This document shows positions 13,106-21,392 of a DNA stretch of 31,693 nt, piece after piece. Source of the DNA: CAZALT01 sp964485515 (GTDB lineage Bacteria; Actinomycetota; Acidimicrobiia; Acidimicrobiales; Acidimicrobilacustridaceae); NCBI GenBank assembly GCA_964485515.1, contig CAZALT010000018.1, forward strand, positions 1 through 31,693. Reading direction: 5' to 3'. Position 1 is the stretch's first letter, and each line of letters opens with the position of its first letter. The position numbers and the translations under genes were made by a program. The notes under the pieces are model-generated. The model saw only the letters and a program-made list of their open reading frames with translations. It was not told the origin of the DNA and did no database searches.

Positions 13106-14881
13106 GTGGCTGAACCGTCTGCACCCATCGACCCCGACGCCATCTTGAGCCAGCAGTTCGAGATGGTCCGGCGGGGCTACGACCCGCTCGCGGTGCAGAA
13201 GTACCTGATGGCGATAGCGGCCGAGCTGCGCACCGCCCGGGACAAGCAGCGTGAGCTCGAGGCTCGCGCCGCCGCAGCCGAGACCCGCGCCGCTGAGCTG
13301 GAGGAGATCACGCCGTCCAAGCTCACGTCGTTGCTCGGCGAGGAGACGATGCGCGTGCTCGACGCGGCCAACACGGCGGCGTCGGACATCCGGTCCAAGG
13401 CCGAGGAGAACGTGGCGCGGCTGTTGCGCGAGGCCCAGGACCAGGCCGCCGAGCTCCGTCGCGAGGCCGAGGCCGTGCTGGCGGTCAAGACCGACGAGGC
13501 GAAGGCCGCGGCCGACGAGATCCGCGCCGAGATCCTCGAGGTCCAGCAGAAGGCCTCGGTCGACGCGGCAGCGATGGTCGAAGCGGGGCGCCTCGAAGGG
13601 CGCGAGATGGTCACCGAGGCCCAGCGGGTCCGCGAGCGGATGCTGCGCGACCTGGCCCGGCGGCGCAAGGGCATGCGCCAGCAGATCGACCAGCTCCAGG
13701 CTGGCCGCGATCGCCTCGTCGCCGCCTACGACGTGGTGCGAGAGACGCTCGACATCGCGACCGCCGAGCTCGAGATCGCCGTGCCGGAGGCTCGCCTCGC
13801 CGCCGAGGCGGCCTACAAGCACGACGATGCCACCCTCGACCGTGACGTCTCGGACCTGAGCGCCGAGCTCGACCGGCTCGAGGGCGCGGAGGACCTCCCC
13901 GACGAGCCTGATGCGGTCGCCGAGCCCAAGCCCGAGATGGCGGTCGTCGCCGAGCCCCCAGTCGACGTCCAGGTCGATCCTGAGGTCGTCGCCGAGCCCG
14001 AGCCCGAGCCTGAGCCCGAGATCGCGGTCGCGGTCGTCACCGAACCCGAAGCCGACGTCCAGGTCGAGTCGCCCGACGAACCGGTGGTCAAAGCGGTCAG
14101 CATCTTCGCCCGGATCAAGACGGGAGACGCCGACACCGCCGCCCCGGCGGCGACGTCTCGGGCCGGCACCGACGAGGCGCCGGAGACCGACGCGGCGCCG
14201 GACGGCGCCCACGACCAGGACGACCCCGTCGTCGTGCTGCTTTCCCGCCGCGACGAGGCCCTCGCCGCGCTCGAACGGAGCCTGGCCAAGCGGATCAAGC
14301 GGGAGCTGTCCGACGAGCAGAACGAACTGCTCGATGCCGTCCGCCGCGGCGAGGTGTCCGAGGTCGATGCGCTGCTCCCCGCGCCCGAGACCCAGGTCGA
14401 GCGGTACGTCACGGTGGTCGCCCCGATCCTCGTCGAGGCGGCCGAAGCCGGTGTCGCCTTCGTGGGTGCACCACCTCGTCGCAAGGTCAAGATCGACGTC
14501 TCCGCTCCCGCCGAGGACCTCGCCGCCGAGCTCATCGGTCCGTTGCGCGACCGCCTGGTCCGAGGCTTCTCGGCCGCCGACGGCGACGCCGACGAGGCCA
14601 GCGAGCGCATCCGGTCCTGCTTCCGGGAGTGGAAGACCCAGCGCGTCGACGGCGCGGCCTCCCATGCCGCGCTCACCGCCTTCAACGCCGGTCTCTACGA
14701 CGCGATCGCGTCGGGAGCCAAGGTGCACTGGATCGTCGACGACGGCGACACGGCGTCGCCCGACTGCGACGACAACGCCCTCGCCGGCAACCTGGTCAAG
14801 GGCGAGGACTTCCCAACCGGACACCGCTTCGCACCAGCGCACCCGTCCTGTCGGTGCCTGGTCGTGCCGGTAGACCTCTGA
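13106..14881 (+). CDS. DivIVA-domain / phage MuF-like head-morphogenesis fusion protein
   Basis: A 591-residue protein with two unrelated ends. The N-terminus (about 15-40) has the DivIVA membrane-binding/coiled-coil entry motif FEMVRRGYDPLAVQKYL, followed by a long Ala/Glu/Arg coiled coil to about 250, as in polar-growth and septum scaffolds. A Pro/Glu/Val/Asp-rich linker (about 255-330) includes PEPEPEPE. The C-terminal helical domain (about 370-591) ends in a signature of phage minor-head proteins (SPP1 gp7 / Mu F): HWIVDDGDTASPDC, then GEDFPTGH, then APAHPSCRC. Cys554, His579, Cys582 and Cys584 are the likely metal or disulfide residues; the usual first Cys of the set is Ser551 or absent. 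No capsid, portal or integrase genes are nearby, so this is not part of a visible prophage. Function of the fusion unknown. Confidence 0.8.
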   Translation: MAEPSAPIDPDAILSQQFEMVRRGYDPLAVQKYLMAIAAELRTARDKQRELEARAAAAETRAAELEEITPSKLTSLLGEETMRVLDAANTAASDIRSKAEENVARLLREAQDQAAELRREAEAVLAVKTDEAKAAADEIRAEILEVQQKASVDAAAMVEAGRLEGREMVTEAQRVRERMLRDLARRRKGMRQQIDQLQAGRDRLVAAYDVVRETLDIATAELEIAVPEARLAAEAAYKHDDATLDRDVSDLSAELDRLEGAEDLPDEPDAVAEPKPEMAVVAEPPVDVQVDPEVVAEPEPEPEPEIAVAVVTEPEADVQVESPDEPVVKAVSIFARIKTGDADTAAPAATSRAGTDEAPETDAAPDGAHDQDDPVVVLLSRRDEALAALERSLAKRIKRELSDEQNELLDAVRRGEVSEVDALLPAPETQVERYVTVVAPILVEAAEAGVAFVGAPPRRKVKIDVSAPAEDLAAELIGPLRDRLVRGFSAADGDADEASERIRSCFREWKTQRVDGAASHAALTAFNAGLYDAIASGAKVHWIVDDGDTASPDCDDNALAGNLVKGEDFPTGHRFAPAHPSCRCLVVPVDL

Positions 14882-14915
14882 CGGGGCCTCTCACGTGCGA
14901 TCCGTGGTGAGGTCT
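14872..14915. terminator. Weak inverted repeat after DivIVA-MuF gene
   Basis: AGACCTC (14872-14878) and GAGGTCT (14909-14915) are perfect complements enclosing a 30-base loop, inside which CTCAC and GTGAG can also pair. The element spans the stop codon. It may be a terminator, but support is weak. Confidence 0.25.
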
Positions 14916-14962
14916 CGGTGATGCCGCGATCGCGCCGCGATCCGCTCCTGCTCATCCTCCCG

Positions 14963-14968
14963 TAGGCT
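14963..14968 (+). promoter_or_regulatory. -10 box TAGGCT, leaderless promoter of UPF0182 gene
   Basis: TAGGCT ends 8 bases before ATG 14977 and no Shine-Dalgarno sequence is seen. Confidence 0.6.
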
Positions 14969-14976
14969 GACCCGCC

Positions 14977-17900
14977 ATGCGTGCTCCTGAGGACATGCCC
15001 AACAAGCGACCCCGTCCCCGCGGGTCCGGTCGCGGGCGCGTCATCCTGCTCGTCGCGGCCGCGGTGGCGTTCGTGCTGTTCACGTCGCTGCGCGGGGTCG
15101 CCGGGTTCTACACGGACTACCTCTGGTTCGACAGCCTCGGCCTCTCCGAGGTGTGGTCCGGGGTCCTGCGGTCCAAGATCTTCCTCGGGCTGGCCTTCAC
15201 CGCGATCTTCTTCGTCCTCTGCTTCGTCAACCTCACCCTCGGCGACCGGTACGCGCCGCGCTTCCGTCCGGCCGGTCCCGAAGACGACCTGCTCACCCGC
15301 TACCACGAGGTGGTCGACCGGCGATCAGGTCTCGTCCGCGCCGCGGTGTCGCTCGTGTTCGGCCTGGTCGCGGGCGTCGGCATGTCGGCGCAGTGGAACG
15401 AGTGGATCCTGTTCCGCAACGGCGGAGACTTCGGCGTCGACGACGCCACCTTCGGCACCGACGTCGGGTTCTACGTCTTCAAGCTGCCCTTCCTCGCCGC
15501 GGTCACCGACTGGCTGTTCGCCTCGGTGGTCATCGTGCTGCTCATCGCCGTCGTCGCCGCCTACCTCAACGGCGGGATCCGCCTCCAAGCCCCGTTCCAG
15601 CGGGTCACGCCCGCCGTGAAGGCGCACATCTCGGTCCTGCTCGCCCTCCTCGCGCTGATCAAGGCCGTCGACTACTGGCTCGGTCGCTACGAGCTCACGT
15701 TCTCCACCCGCGGCGTCGTCGACGGCGCCACCTACACCGACGTGCAGGCGCAGCTTCCCGCGACCTACCTCCTGCTGCTCATCTCGCTGCTGTCGTGCGC
15801 GCTGTTCATCGCCAACATCTGGCGCCGGGGCTGGGTGCTCCCCGTCATGGCCGTCGGCCTGTGGGGCTTCGTGCAGCTCGTCGCCGGCGCCGCCTATCCC
15901 ACGTTCATCCAGCGGGTGCAGGTCGAGCCGGAGGAGTCGGCCCGCGAATCGCCCTACATCGTCAACAACATCGAGGCCACCCGCCAGGCGCTCGGCATGG
16001 ACGACGTCGAGGTCAAGGCGTTCAACTACGACGCCGACGAGGTCAGCACCAAACAGGCGATCGAGGCGAACCCCGAGACGATCCGCAACATCCGCCTGCT
16101 CGACCCCCAGGTCGTGAAGCCGACGTACCAGAACCTCCAGGCGTTCCTGGGCTTCTACAAGTTCGACGACCTCGACATCGACCGCTACAAGGTGCGCACC
16201 CCGGACGGCTCGATGGACACCACCCAGGTGGTGCTGTCCGCCCGCGAGCTCGACAGCGCCACGGTGCCCCAGAAGTCGTGGGAGGGCATGCACCTCGCCT
16301 ACACGCACGGCAACGGCATCGCCTTGTCGGCGGCCAACGCCACTGACGGATCGGGCCGCCCCGACTTCCTCGTCGGCGGTGTGCCGACCCAGGTGTCGGA
16401 CAAGATCGAGATGACGCTCGATCAGCCGCAGCTCTACTTCGGCGAGAGCCTGGGGATGGACTACACGATCGTCGGCACGACGCGCGACGAGGTCGACTAC
16501 GTCGACGCCCAAGGTCAGCCCGTGGTGAACAACTACGACGGGACCGGAGGCGTGGGCCTCGACTCGGCGGTCCGCCAGGCCGCGTTCTTCTTGCGGTTCG
16601 ACTTCGAGTGGAACCTGCTGTTCTCCAACTTCATCACCCGGGACTCAAGCATCCTCTACGTGCGCGACGTGCAGGACCGGGTCGAGACGGTGGCGCCGTT
16701 CCTCAGCTTCGACGCCGATCCCTACCCGGTGGTCATCGGGGGCAAGATCGTCTACGTCGTCGATGGCTACACGACCAGCAACCACTACCCCAACGCCCAG
16801 CAGGCCGACACCGACGGCCTCGTCTCCGGGAGCGGGCTCAACCACCGCTTCAACTACGCCCGCAACGCGGTGAAGGCGGTGGTCGACGCCTACGACGGCA
16901 GCGTCACGCTCTACATCGTCGACGAGGGCGATCCGGTGGTGCAGGCCTACGCCAAGGCGTTCCCCGACCTGTTCGAGAGCGACGACGCCATCCCCCGGGA
17001 GCTGCGGGAGCACTTCCGCTACCCGGAGGACCTGTTCAAGGTCCAGACCAACATGTGGGGCCGCTACCACATCAGCGAACCCAGCAGCTTCTACGAGAAG
17101 AACGTGGCGTGGGCGGTCGCCCAGGATCCGGGATCGGTCGTGGCCACCGGGCCGTCGACGCCGAACACCACGATCAACCCCACCACCGGTGCGTCGAGCA
17201 CCAAGTTCGCCAAGCGGGTCGACCCCTACTACCTCCTCATGAAGCTGCCCGGCGAGGAGCAGGAGGGCTTCGTGATGCTGCGGACCTTCGTGCCGTTCTC
17301 CGAGGACGACGGTCGACGCCAGCTCGAGGCCTTCATGGTGGCCAAGAGCGATCCTGACGACTACGGCAAGCTCGTGGTCTACGAGGTCCAGAACGACGAG
17401 CTGCCCGCCGGTCCTGCGCTCGTCGCCTCGGCCATCCAACAGGATCCGACGGTCGCCCGCGAGATCTCACTGCTCAGCCAGCAAGGATCCACGGTCACCT
17501 TCGGCGACTTGATCCTCGTGCCGGTCGACGACTCGCTGCTCTACGTGCGACCCCTGTACGTCGCCTCGCAGGGCCAGACCCAGACACCGGCGCTCAAGTA
17601 CGTCATCGTGGTGTGGGACTCGTCGGATCCGAACGTCGGTACCCGGGTGGTCATGAAGGAGACCCTCAAGGAGTCGCTCGAGGAGATGTTCGGCGCCCGA
17701 GCCGAGACCTTCGAGCAGGACGTGGCGAACCCCGATCCGGGACCGGACCCGGATCCGGAGGACCCGGCCACCACCTCGACGACCACCCCGACGACGCCCG
17801 CGGACCCGGGCGAGGAGAGCATCGAGAGCCTGTTGGCCCAGGTGCAGCAGCTCACGACCGAAGCCGATCAGGCGCTGCGCATGCAGGGATCGGCCGGCCT

Positions 17901-18030
17901 CGCGCTGTACGCCCAGAAGATGGCCGAGATCGCCGACCTGTACGCCCAGATCAACGAGCAGCTCGCGCAGCAGGGTGTGACGACCACGACGCCACCGCCG
18001 GAGACGACCACCACGACCGGCTCAGCCTGA
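14977..18030 (+). CDS. UPF0182 family large membrane protein
   Basis: Protein of 1017 residues in the UPF0182 (COG1615) family, widespread in actinobacteria and cyanobacteria and of unknown function. The N-terminal third contains about seven membrane helices, with the family signature GFYTDYLWFDSLG after the first. Later elements include YPTFIQRVQVEPEESARESPYIVNNIEATRQALG and NIRLLDPQVVKPTYQNLQAF. The large C-terminal domain (from about residue 300) is predicted extracytoplasmic, with repeated YVVDGYTTSNHYP-type segments. After about residue 910 a linker rich in Pro, Asp and Thr leads to a short coiled coil (LLAQVQQLTTEADQAL) and a final Thr-rich tail. It is transcribed from its own leaderless promoter. 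Confidence 0.93.
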   Translation: MRAPEDMPNKRPRPRGSGRGRVILLVAAAVAFVLFTSLRGVAGFYTDYLWFDSLGLSEVWSGVLRSKIFLGLAFTAIFFVLCFVNLTLGDRYAPRFRPAGPEDDLLTRYHEVVDRRSGLVRAAVSLVFGLVAGVGMSAQWNEWILFRNGGDFGVDDATFGTDVGFYVFKLPFLAAVTDWLFASVVIVLLIAVVAAYLNGGIRLQAPFQRVTPAVKAHISVLLALLALIKAVDYWLGRYELTFSTRGVVDGATYTDVQAQLPATYLLLLISLLSCALFIANIWRRGWVLPVMAVGLWGFVQLVAGAAYPTFIQRVQVEPEESARESPYIVNNIEATRQALGMDDVEVKAFNYDADEVSTKQAIEANPETIRNIRLLDPQVVKPTYQNLQAFLGFYKFDDLDIDRYKVRTPDGSMDTTQVVLSARELDSATVPQKSWEGMHLAYTHGNGIALSAANATDGSGRPDFLVGGVPTQVSDKIEMTLDQPQLYFGESLGMDYTIVGTTRDEVDYVDAQGQPVVNNYDGTGGVGLDSAVRQAAFFLRFDFEWNLLFSNFITRDSSILYVRDVQDRVETVAPFLSFDADPYPVVIGGKIVYVVDGYTTSNHYPNAQQADTDGLVSGSGLNHRFNYARNAVKAVVDAYDGSVTLYIVDEGDPVVQAYAKAFPDLFESDDAIPRELREHFRYPEDLFKVQTNMWGRYHISEPSSFYEKNVAWAVAQDPGSVVATGPSTPNTTINPTTGASSTKFAKRVDPYYLLMKLPGEEQEGFVMLRTFVPFSEDDGRRQLEAFMVAKSDPDDYGKLVVYEVQNDELPAGPALVASAIQQDPTVAREISLLSQQGSTVTFGDLILVPVDDSLLYVRPLYVASQGQTQTPALKYVIVVWDSSDPNVGTRVVMKETLKESLEEMFGARAETFEQDVANPDPGPDPDPEDPATTSTTTPTTPADPGEESIESLLAQVQQLTTEADQALRMQGSAGLALYAQKMAEIADLYAQINEQLAQQGVTTTTPPPETTTTTGSA

Positions 18031-18055
18031 TCAGGGTTCGTTCCTCGATCAGGCT
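18024..18055 (+). terminator. Hairpin over the UPF0182 stop codon
   Basis: AGCCTGATC (18024-18032) pairs perfectly with GATCAGGCT (18047-18055) across a 14-base loop. The left arm contains the TGA stop. There is no T-run. It probably ends the UPF0182 transcript before the next -10 box at 18073. Confidence 0.5.
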
Positions 18056-18072
18056 CGGCCCGGTCGTTTGGG

Positions 18073-18078
18073 TAGGTT
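18073..18078 (+). promoter_or_regulatory. -10 box TAGGTT, leaderless promoter
   Basis: TAGGTT ends 6 bases before ATG 18085, downstream of the hairpin that closes the UPF0182 gene. Confidence 0.6.
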
Positions 18079-18084
18079 GCAGCG

Positions 18085-18663
18085 ATGGCTGACAGGGTGC
18101 GGCGCGGATACGACCGGGCGCTCGAGCTGCTCGAACGGCTCGTGCCCATCGCCCGGGTCCTGCGCGGCGCGCTGCTCGGCTACGCGCTGGTGGTGGCCGC
18201 TTCGGTCCTCGCCATCGCGGTCGTGCTCGTCCGGCGCGACGTGCCCGGCGTGTGGTTCACGTGGCTCGCCTTCGGGTTGCTGGTCGTCGTGCTCGCCGCC
18301 GCACCCGCGGTCATCTTGTTCTTCGTGTGGATGCTCAAGGAGGTCCTGGAGCTCCCGGGCAAGCTCCGGGCCCTCCCCGATGTGGGACCCGCCCGGGCCG
18401 CGGAGCTGGCCCAGCTGGTACGTGAGGCCCGCCAGCCGGTGCCACCGGGCGCGGAACGACGAGGATCGATCCCGGGCGACGTGTGGCGTGCCGGCCGGCT
18501 GATGTTCGACCTCTACGACGCGCTGCCGTTCCCGGGGCCGGTGCGTGCCATCGTGCGCTGGCCCCTGCTGATCGCGGTGCTCTTGGCCCTGGTGTTCGGG
18601 TTCTTCGAGATCGTGGTGGCCATGTTGCTCGTGGCCGCGAGCTTGGTGAGCTTGTTCCTCTGA
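18085..18663 (+). CDS. Multi-pass membrane protein of unknown function
   Basis: Protein of 192 residues. ATG 18085 is supported by TAGGTT at leaderless spacing. The N-terminal amphipathic segment (YDRALELLERLVPIARVLRG) precedes two membrane helices (about 31-52 and 60-85). A cytoplasmic stretch with LPDVGPARAAELAQLVREARQP and a Pro/Arg segment follows, and one or two further helices (about 160-192) run to the C-terminus. No catalytic motif or known family is recognised. It sits between UPF0182 and the convergent FBPase gene; the gap of about 70 bases holds a small CCAGG-CGG-CCTGG inverted repeat. Confidence 0.75.
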   Translation: MADRVRRGYDRALELLERLVPIARVLRGALLGYALVVAASVLAIAVVLVRRDVPGVWFTWLAFGLLVVVLAAAPAVILFFVWMLKEVLELPGKLRALPDVGPARAAELAQLVREARQPVPPGAERRGSIPGDVWRAGRLMFDLYDALPFPGPVRAIVRWPLLIAVLLALVFGFFEIVVAMLLVAASLVSLFL

Positions 18664-18736
18664 CCGGCGCCAGGCGGCCTGGGGCCACCGCCTGCCGGCC
18701 TACTGCTGCTGCCTGCCCGGTCCGCTACCTCTCGGG

Positions 18737-19723
18737 CTACTTCTTCACGGCGCCGACGGCGTCGAGCTTGTCCATCGGGTGGATGGCGTTGACCAGGCGG
18801 ATCGTGCCCGACTTGGAGCGCATGACGAGCGACTGCGTGGTGGCACCGTTGGTGGTGAAGTGCACGCCCTTGAGGAGCTCGCCGTCGGTGATGCCGGTGG
18901 CGGCGAAGAAGCAGTTGTCGCCGGCGACGAGCGTGTCCTGGGTGAGGACCTGGTCGAGGTCGTACCCGGCGTCGAGCGCGGCTTGGCGCTCGTCATCGTT
19001 GCGGGGCCACAGGCGACCCTGGATCTCGCCGCCCATGCTCTTGAGCGCGGCGGCGGTGATGACCCCTTCGGGGGTGCCACCGACCCCGAAGAGGATGTCG
19101 GCGCCGGAGTCGGGCCACGCGGTGGAGATGGCTCCCGCCACGTCGCCGTCGGGGATGAGGCGGATGCGGGCGCCGGCCTCACGCACCTCGGCGATGAGGT
19201 CGTCGTGGCGATCGCGCTCGAGGATCACCGCGGTGAGCTGGCGGATGGACTCGCCCTTGGCGGCGGCCACGGCCTGGAGGTTCTCGGTGACCGACTTGGT
19301 GATGTCGATGGCGCCTTTGGCCCGCGGGCCGACGGCGATCTTCTCCATGTAGACGCAGGGGCCCGGGTCGAACATCGTGCCCGACTCGGACAGGGCGATG
19401 ACCGCGATGGCGTTGCCCCGGCCCTTGGCGGTCAGCGTGGTGCCGTCGATCGGGTCGACGGCGATGTCGACCGCCGGCGGGCTGCCGTCGCCGATGCGCT
19501 CGCCGTTGTAGAGCATGGGCGCTTCGTCCTTCTCGCCCTCGCCGATGATGACCACGCCGTCCATGGGCACGGTGTCGAGGATGAGGCGCATGGCGTCGAC
19601 CGCCGCGCCGTCGGCGGCCTCCTTGTCGCCGCCACCCACCCAGGGCGACGCAGCCAAGGCTGCGGCTTCGGTGACGCGCACCAGTTCGAGGGCGATGTTG
19701 CGATCGGGTACCTGCTCGCTCAT
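18737..19723 (-). CDS. glpX: Fructose-1,6-bisphosphatase class II (GlpX)
   Basis: Hydrolyses fructose-1,6-bisphosphate to fructose-6-phosphate, the committed step of gluconeogenesis, in the cytoplasm. The 328-residue protein shows the GlpX pattern: ALELVRVTEAAALAASPWVG, GGDKEAADGAAVDAMR, then the metal site VVIIGEGEKDEAPMLYNGE and the Li-sensitive phosphatase motif VDIAVDPIDGTTLTAKG. Downstream are DGDVAGAI, LFGVGGTPEGVITAAALK and the tail VKGVHFT-like LLKGVHFTTNGATTQSLVMR. ATG 19723 is preceded by TAAGGT at 8-base spacing. It converges with the membrane-protein gene and is divergent from the zinc-ribbon gene. Confidence 0.96.
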   Translation of the reverse strand: MSEQVPDRNIALELVRVTEAAALAASPWVGGGDKEAADGAAVDAMRLILDTVPMDGVVIIGEGEKDEAPMLYNGERIGDGSPPAVDIAVDPIDGTTLTAKGRGNAIAVIALSESGTMFDPGPCVYMEKIAVGPRAKGAIDITKSVTENLQAVAAAKGESIRQLTAVILERDRHDDLIAEVREAGARIRLIPDGDVAGAISTAWPDSGADILFGVGGTPEGVITAAALKSMGGEIQGRLWPRNDDERQAALDAGYDLDQVLTQDTLVAGDNCFFAATGITDGELLKGVHFTTNGATTQSLVMRSKSGTIRLVNAIHPMDKLDAVGAVKK

Positions 19724-19731
19724 GGCGCAGA

Positions 19732-19737
19732 ACCTTA
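19732..19737 (-). promoter_or_regulatory. -10 box TAAGGT, leaderless promoter of glpX
   Basis: On the minus strand TAAGGT ends 8 bases before ATG 19723. Confidence 0.6.
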
Positions 19738-19801
19738 GTTGAGTCGTCCGTCACGCCCTGCCCGACGGCCGATTCCGCTGGCTGTGCAAAGCTCTGCCAC
19801 C

Positions 19802-20659
19802 GTGGCGACCAAGCGCTGTCCCAAGTGCGGTGACGAGTTCATCGAGTCCGTTCGGCGATGCCCCGATTGCGGGGTGCTGCTCACCGAGGCCCCCGCCGAC
19901 GAGCGGGTGACCGACGAGCAGGTGGCCGCCGAGGCGGTGCTCACCGAGGAGATCGGCGTCGAGATCGTCGAGCGTGGCGACCAGGCCGTGTACGCCCTGC
20001 ACGAGCTGTCGATGGCGGAGCGCACCCTCGTCGACCAGTTGCTGGCCGGCCAGGAGATCCCCCGCGTGTGGGAGGGCACCAACCTCGTCGTGCCCATGGC
20101 GGCGCGGGGCCAGACCGATCCGCTGGTCGTCCAGGCCGTCGGGCTCGAAGTCGCCCAGCTCGACCCGGACGCGCCCAAGCTCGTGTACGAGCTCGACGAG
20201 TGGACCGACGCCGAGGTGTCACGGCTGACCGAGGGCCTCGACGAGCTCGGCATCGCGCACGAGTTCACCTACGAGGGGGCCCTCGTCGTGCTCGAGGAGG
20301 ACGACGCCCGCGTCGAGGCCCTGTTCGATTCGATCGAGTTCCCCGACGCGCTCGAACCGGATCTCGACGCCGATGCCGCCTCGGGCCTCGAGACCCAGGC
20401 GATCCTGTCCGACCTCTTCGTCGCGGCCGACCGGCTGCGCAAGCACGCCCGCAACGCCGACGGCGTCCTTGCTCTGGTGTCGTCGGCCAAGGCGGTCGAC
20501 GGCCTCGACGTCCCGTTCGGGTTCGCCCCCGCGGTGTGGAGCGACATCGTGGCGCAGGCGGCTGGTCTGCGTGAGGCGATCGAAGGCGACGACGAGCTCG
20601 ACGACCAGATTGAGGAGCGAGCCGGCGAGCTGCGCGCCCTGCTGCGCAACTACGTCTGA
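19802..20659 (+). CDS. Zinc-ribbon protein with duplicated DUF2007-like domain
   Basis: Soluble protein of 285 residues; GTG 19802 has a -10-like AAAGCT 8 bases before it. The N-terminus is a four-Cys zinc ribbon (KRCPKCGDEF…RRCPDCGVLL, residues about 4-25). Two similar modules follow. The first is YALHELSMAERTLVDQLLAG then QEIPRVWEGTNLVV; the second is YELDEWTDAEVSRLTEGLDE then LGIAHEFTYEGALVVLEED. Both fit the pattern of small domains that read or bind a signal between an N-terminal helix and a beta strand. The C-terminal part (about 200-285) is helical and charged. Probably regulatory or scaffold. It lies 16 bases before the next gene. Confidence 0.7.
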   Translation: MATKRCPKCGDEFIESVRRCPDCGVLLTEAPADERVTDEQVAAEAVLTEEIGVEIVERGDQAVYALHELSMAERTLVDQLLAGQEIPRVWEGTNLVVPMAARGQTDPLVVQAVGLEVAQLDPDAPKLVYELDEWTDAEVSRLTEGLDELGIAHEFTYEGALVVLEEDDARVEALFDSIEFPDALEPDLDADAASGLETQAILSDLFVAADRLRKHARNADGVLALVSSAKAVDGLDVPFGFAPAVWSDIVAQAAGLREAIEGDDELDDQIEERAGELRALLRNYV

Positions 20660-20663
20660 GCGT

Positions 20664-20669
20664 TAGCGT
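20664..20669 (+). promoter_or_regulatory. -10 box TAGCGT, leaderless promoter
   Basis: TAGCGT lies between the zinc-ribbon stop (TGA 20657-20659) and ATG 20676, ending 6 bases before the start. The J-domain gene can therefore be transcribed independently despite the short spacing. Confidence 0.55.
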
Positions 20670-20675
20670 GAGCGG

Positions 20676-21392
20676 ATGCTGGCCCGCCTCGAGATCTACC
20701 ACTCGCGGGCCTTCGCTCCGACGCGGCGGGTGGCGCTGGGCGACTTCCACCTCCCGATCGCCCCGCCACCCGGCTTCGGTGGGATCCTCCTCGGGGGCAT
20801 CGTCGCGGCCAACATCGCCGGGATCGACGACGAGCTGCACGCCGAGCTCACCCGCCTCATGGTCGACCTCGAGACGGGCGCTCGCATACGCCAGCCCCGT
20901 CTGCGCTACCGGCTCCAGGTCGATCGGGTGGGACTCCAGCGCAGTACGTTCGCGCTCGTGGGCGGCGGCGAGGAGCTGGCCTTCGACTTCGACCAGAGGT
21001 GTGCCCCGGCGCAGGCCGTGCTCGGCGCGCTCTACGCGGCGGGCGGGATCGACCCCGAGCACCGCCATGCCGTGATCGCCACCATCCGACGGGCCACCCG
21101 GTGGGGAGGCCCGGTCGGGCCCGATCTCGTCGCCCGCCTCGGGGGCGGCAGCAGCGGCCCCTTCGCCATGGGCGCGTTCGACGACCCCATCACCTGGGCG
21201 CTCGAGATGCTGGGGTTCGCCCCGGCCGAGAGCCTCGCCGACGGGTTCGACCCGCCGCCCCGCCGCGAGGTCATGGCCCGCTTCCGGGCGCGGCTGGGCG
21301 AAGCGCACCCGGACCACGGCGGTGAGGAGCAGCACGCGGCCCAGCGCATCGCCGACCTCACCGAGGCCCGACGTATCCTCCTCGGTCGATGA
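20676..21392 (+). CDS. Hypothetical protein with C-terminal J-domain
   Basis: Protein of 238 residues. Residues 1-185 are not recognised; they include a Pro/Gly-rich hydrophobic stretch (LPIAPPPGFGGILLGGIVAANIAG) and mixed helices and strands. The last 45 residues look like a DnaJ J-domain: a helix II-like REVMARFRARLGEA, the HPDHGG motif (His211-Pro-Asp) and a helix III-like AAQRIADLTEARRILLG. Helix I may correspond to DPITWALEMLGF. J-domains recruit and stimulate Hsp70, so this may deliver an unknown client or process to DnaK. The stop overlaps the next start as ATGA, so it is probably translationally coupled to the hydrolase. Confidence 0.75.
   Translation: MLARLEIYHSRAFAPTRRVALGDFHLPIAPPPGFGGILLGGIVAANIAGIDDELHAELTRLMVDLETGARIRQPRLRYRLQVDRVGLQRSTFALVGGGEELAFDFDQRCAPAQAVLGALYAAGGIDPEHRHAVIATIRRATRWGGPVGPDLVARLGGGSSGPFAMGAFDDPITWALEMLGFAPAESLADGFDPPPRREVMARFRARLGEAHPDHGGEEQHAAQRIADLTEARRILLGR
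21374..21379 (+). promoter_or_regulatory. -10 box TATCCT upstream of hydrolase
   Basis: TATCCT lies inside the end of the J-domain gene and ends 9 bases before ATG 21389. It could give the hydrolase its own leaderless transcript. Confidence 0.4.

Noticed and set aside
13106..14881. Prophage remnant as explanation for the MuF-like domain
   Set aside because: No other phage genes, att-like repeats or composition change nearby, and the N-terminal half is a host-type DivIVA scaffold.
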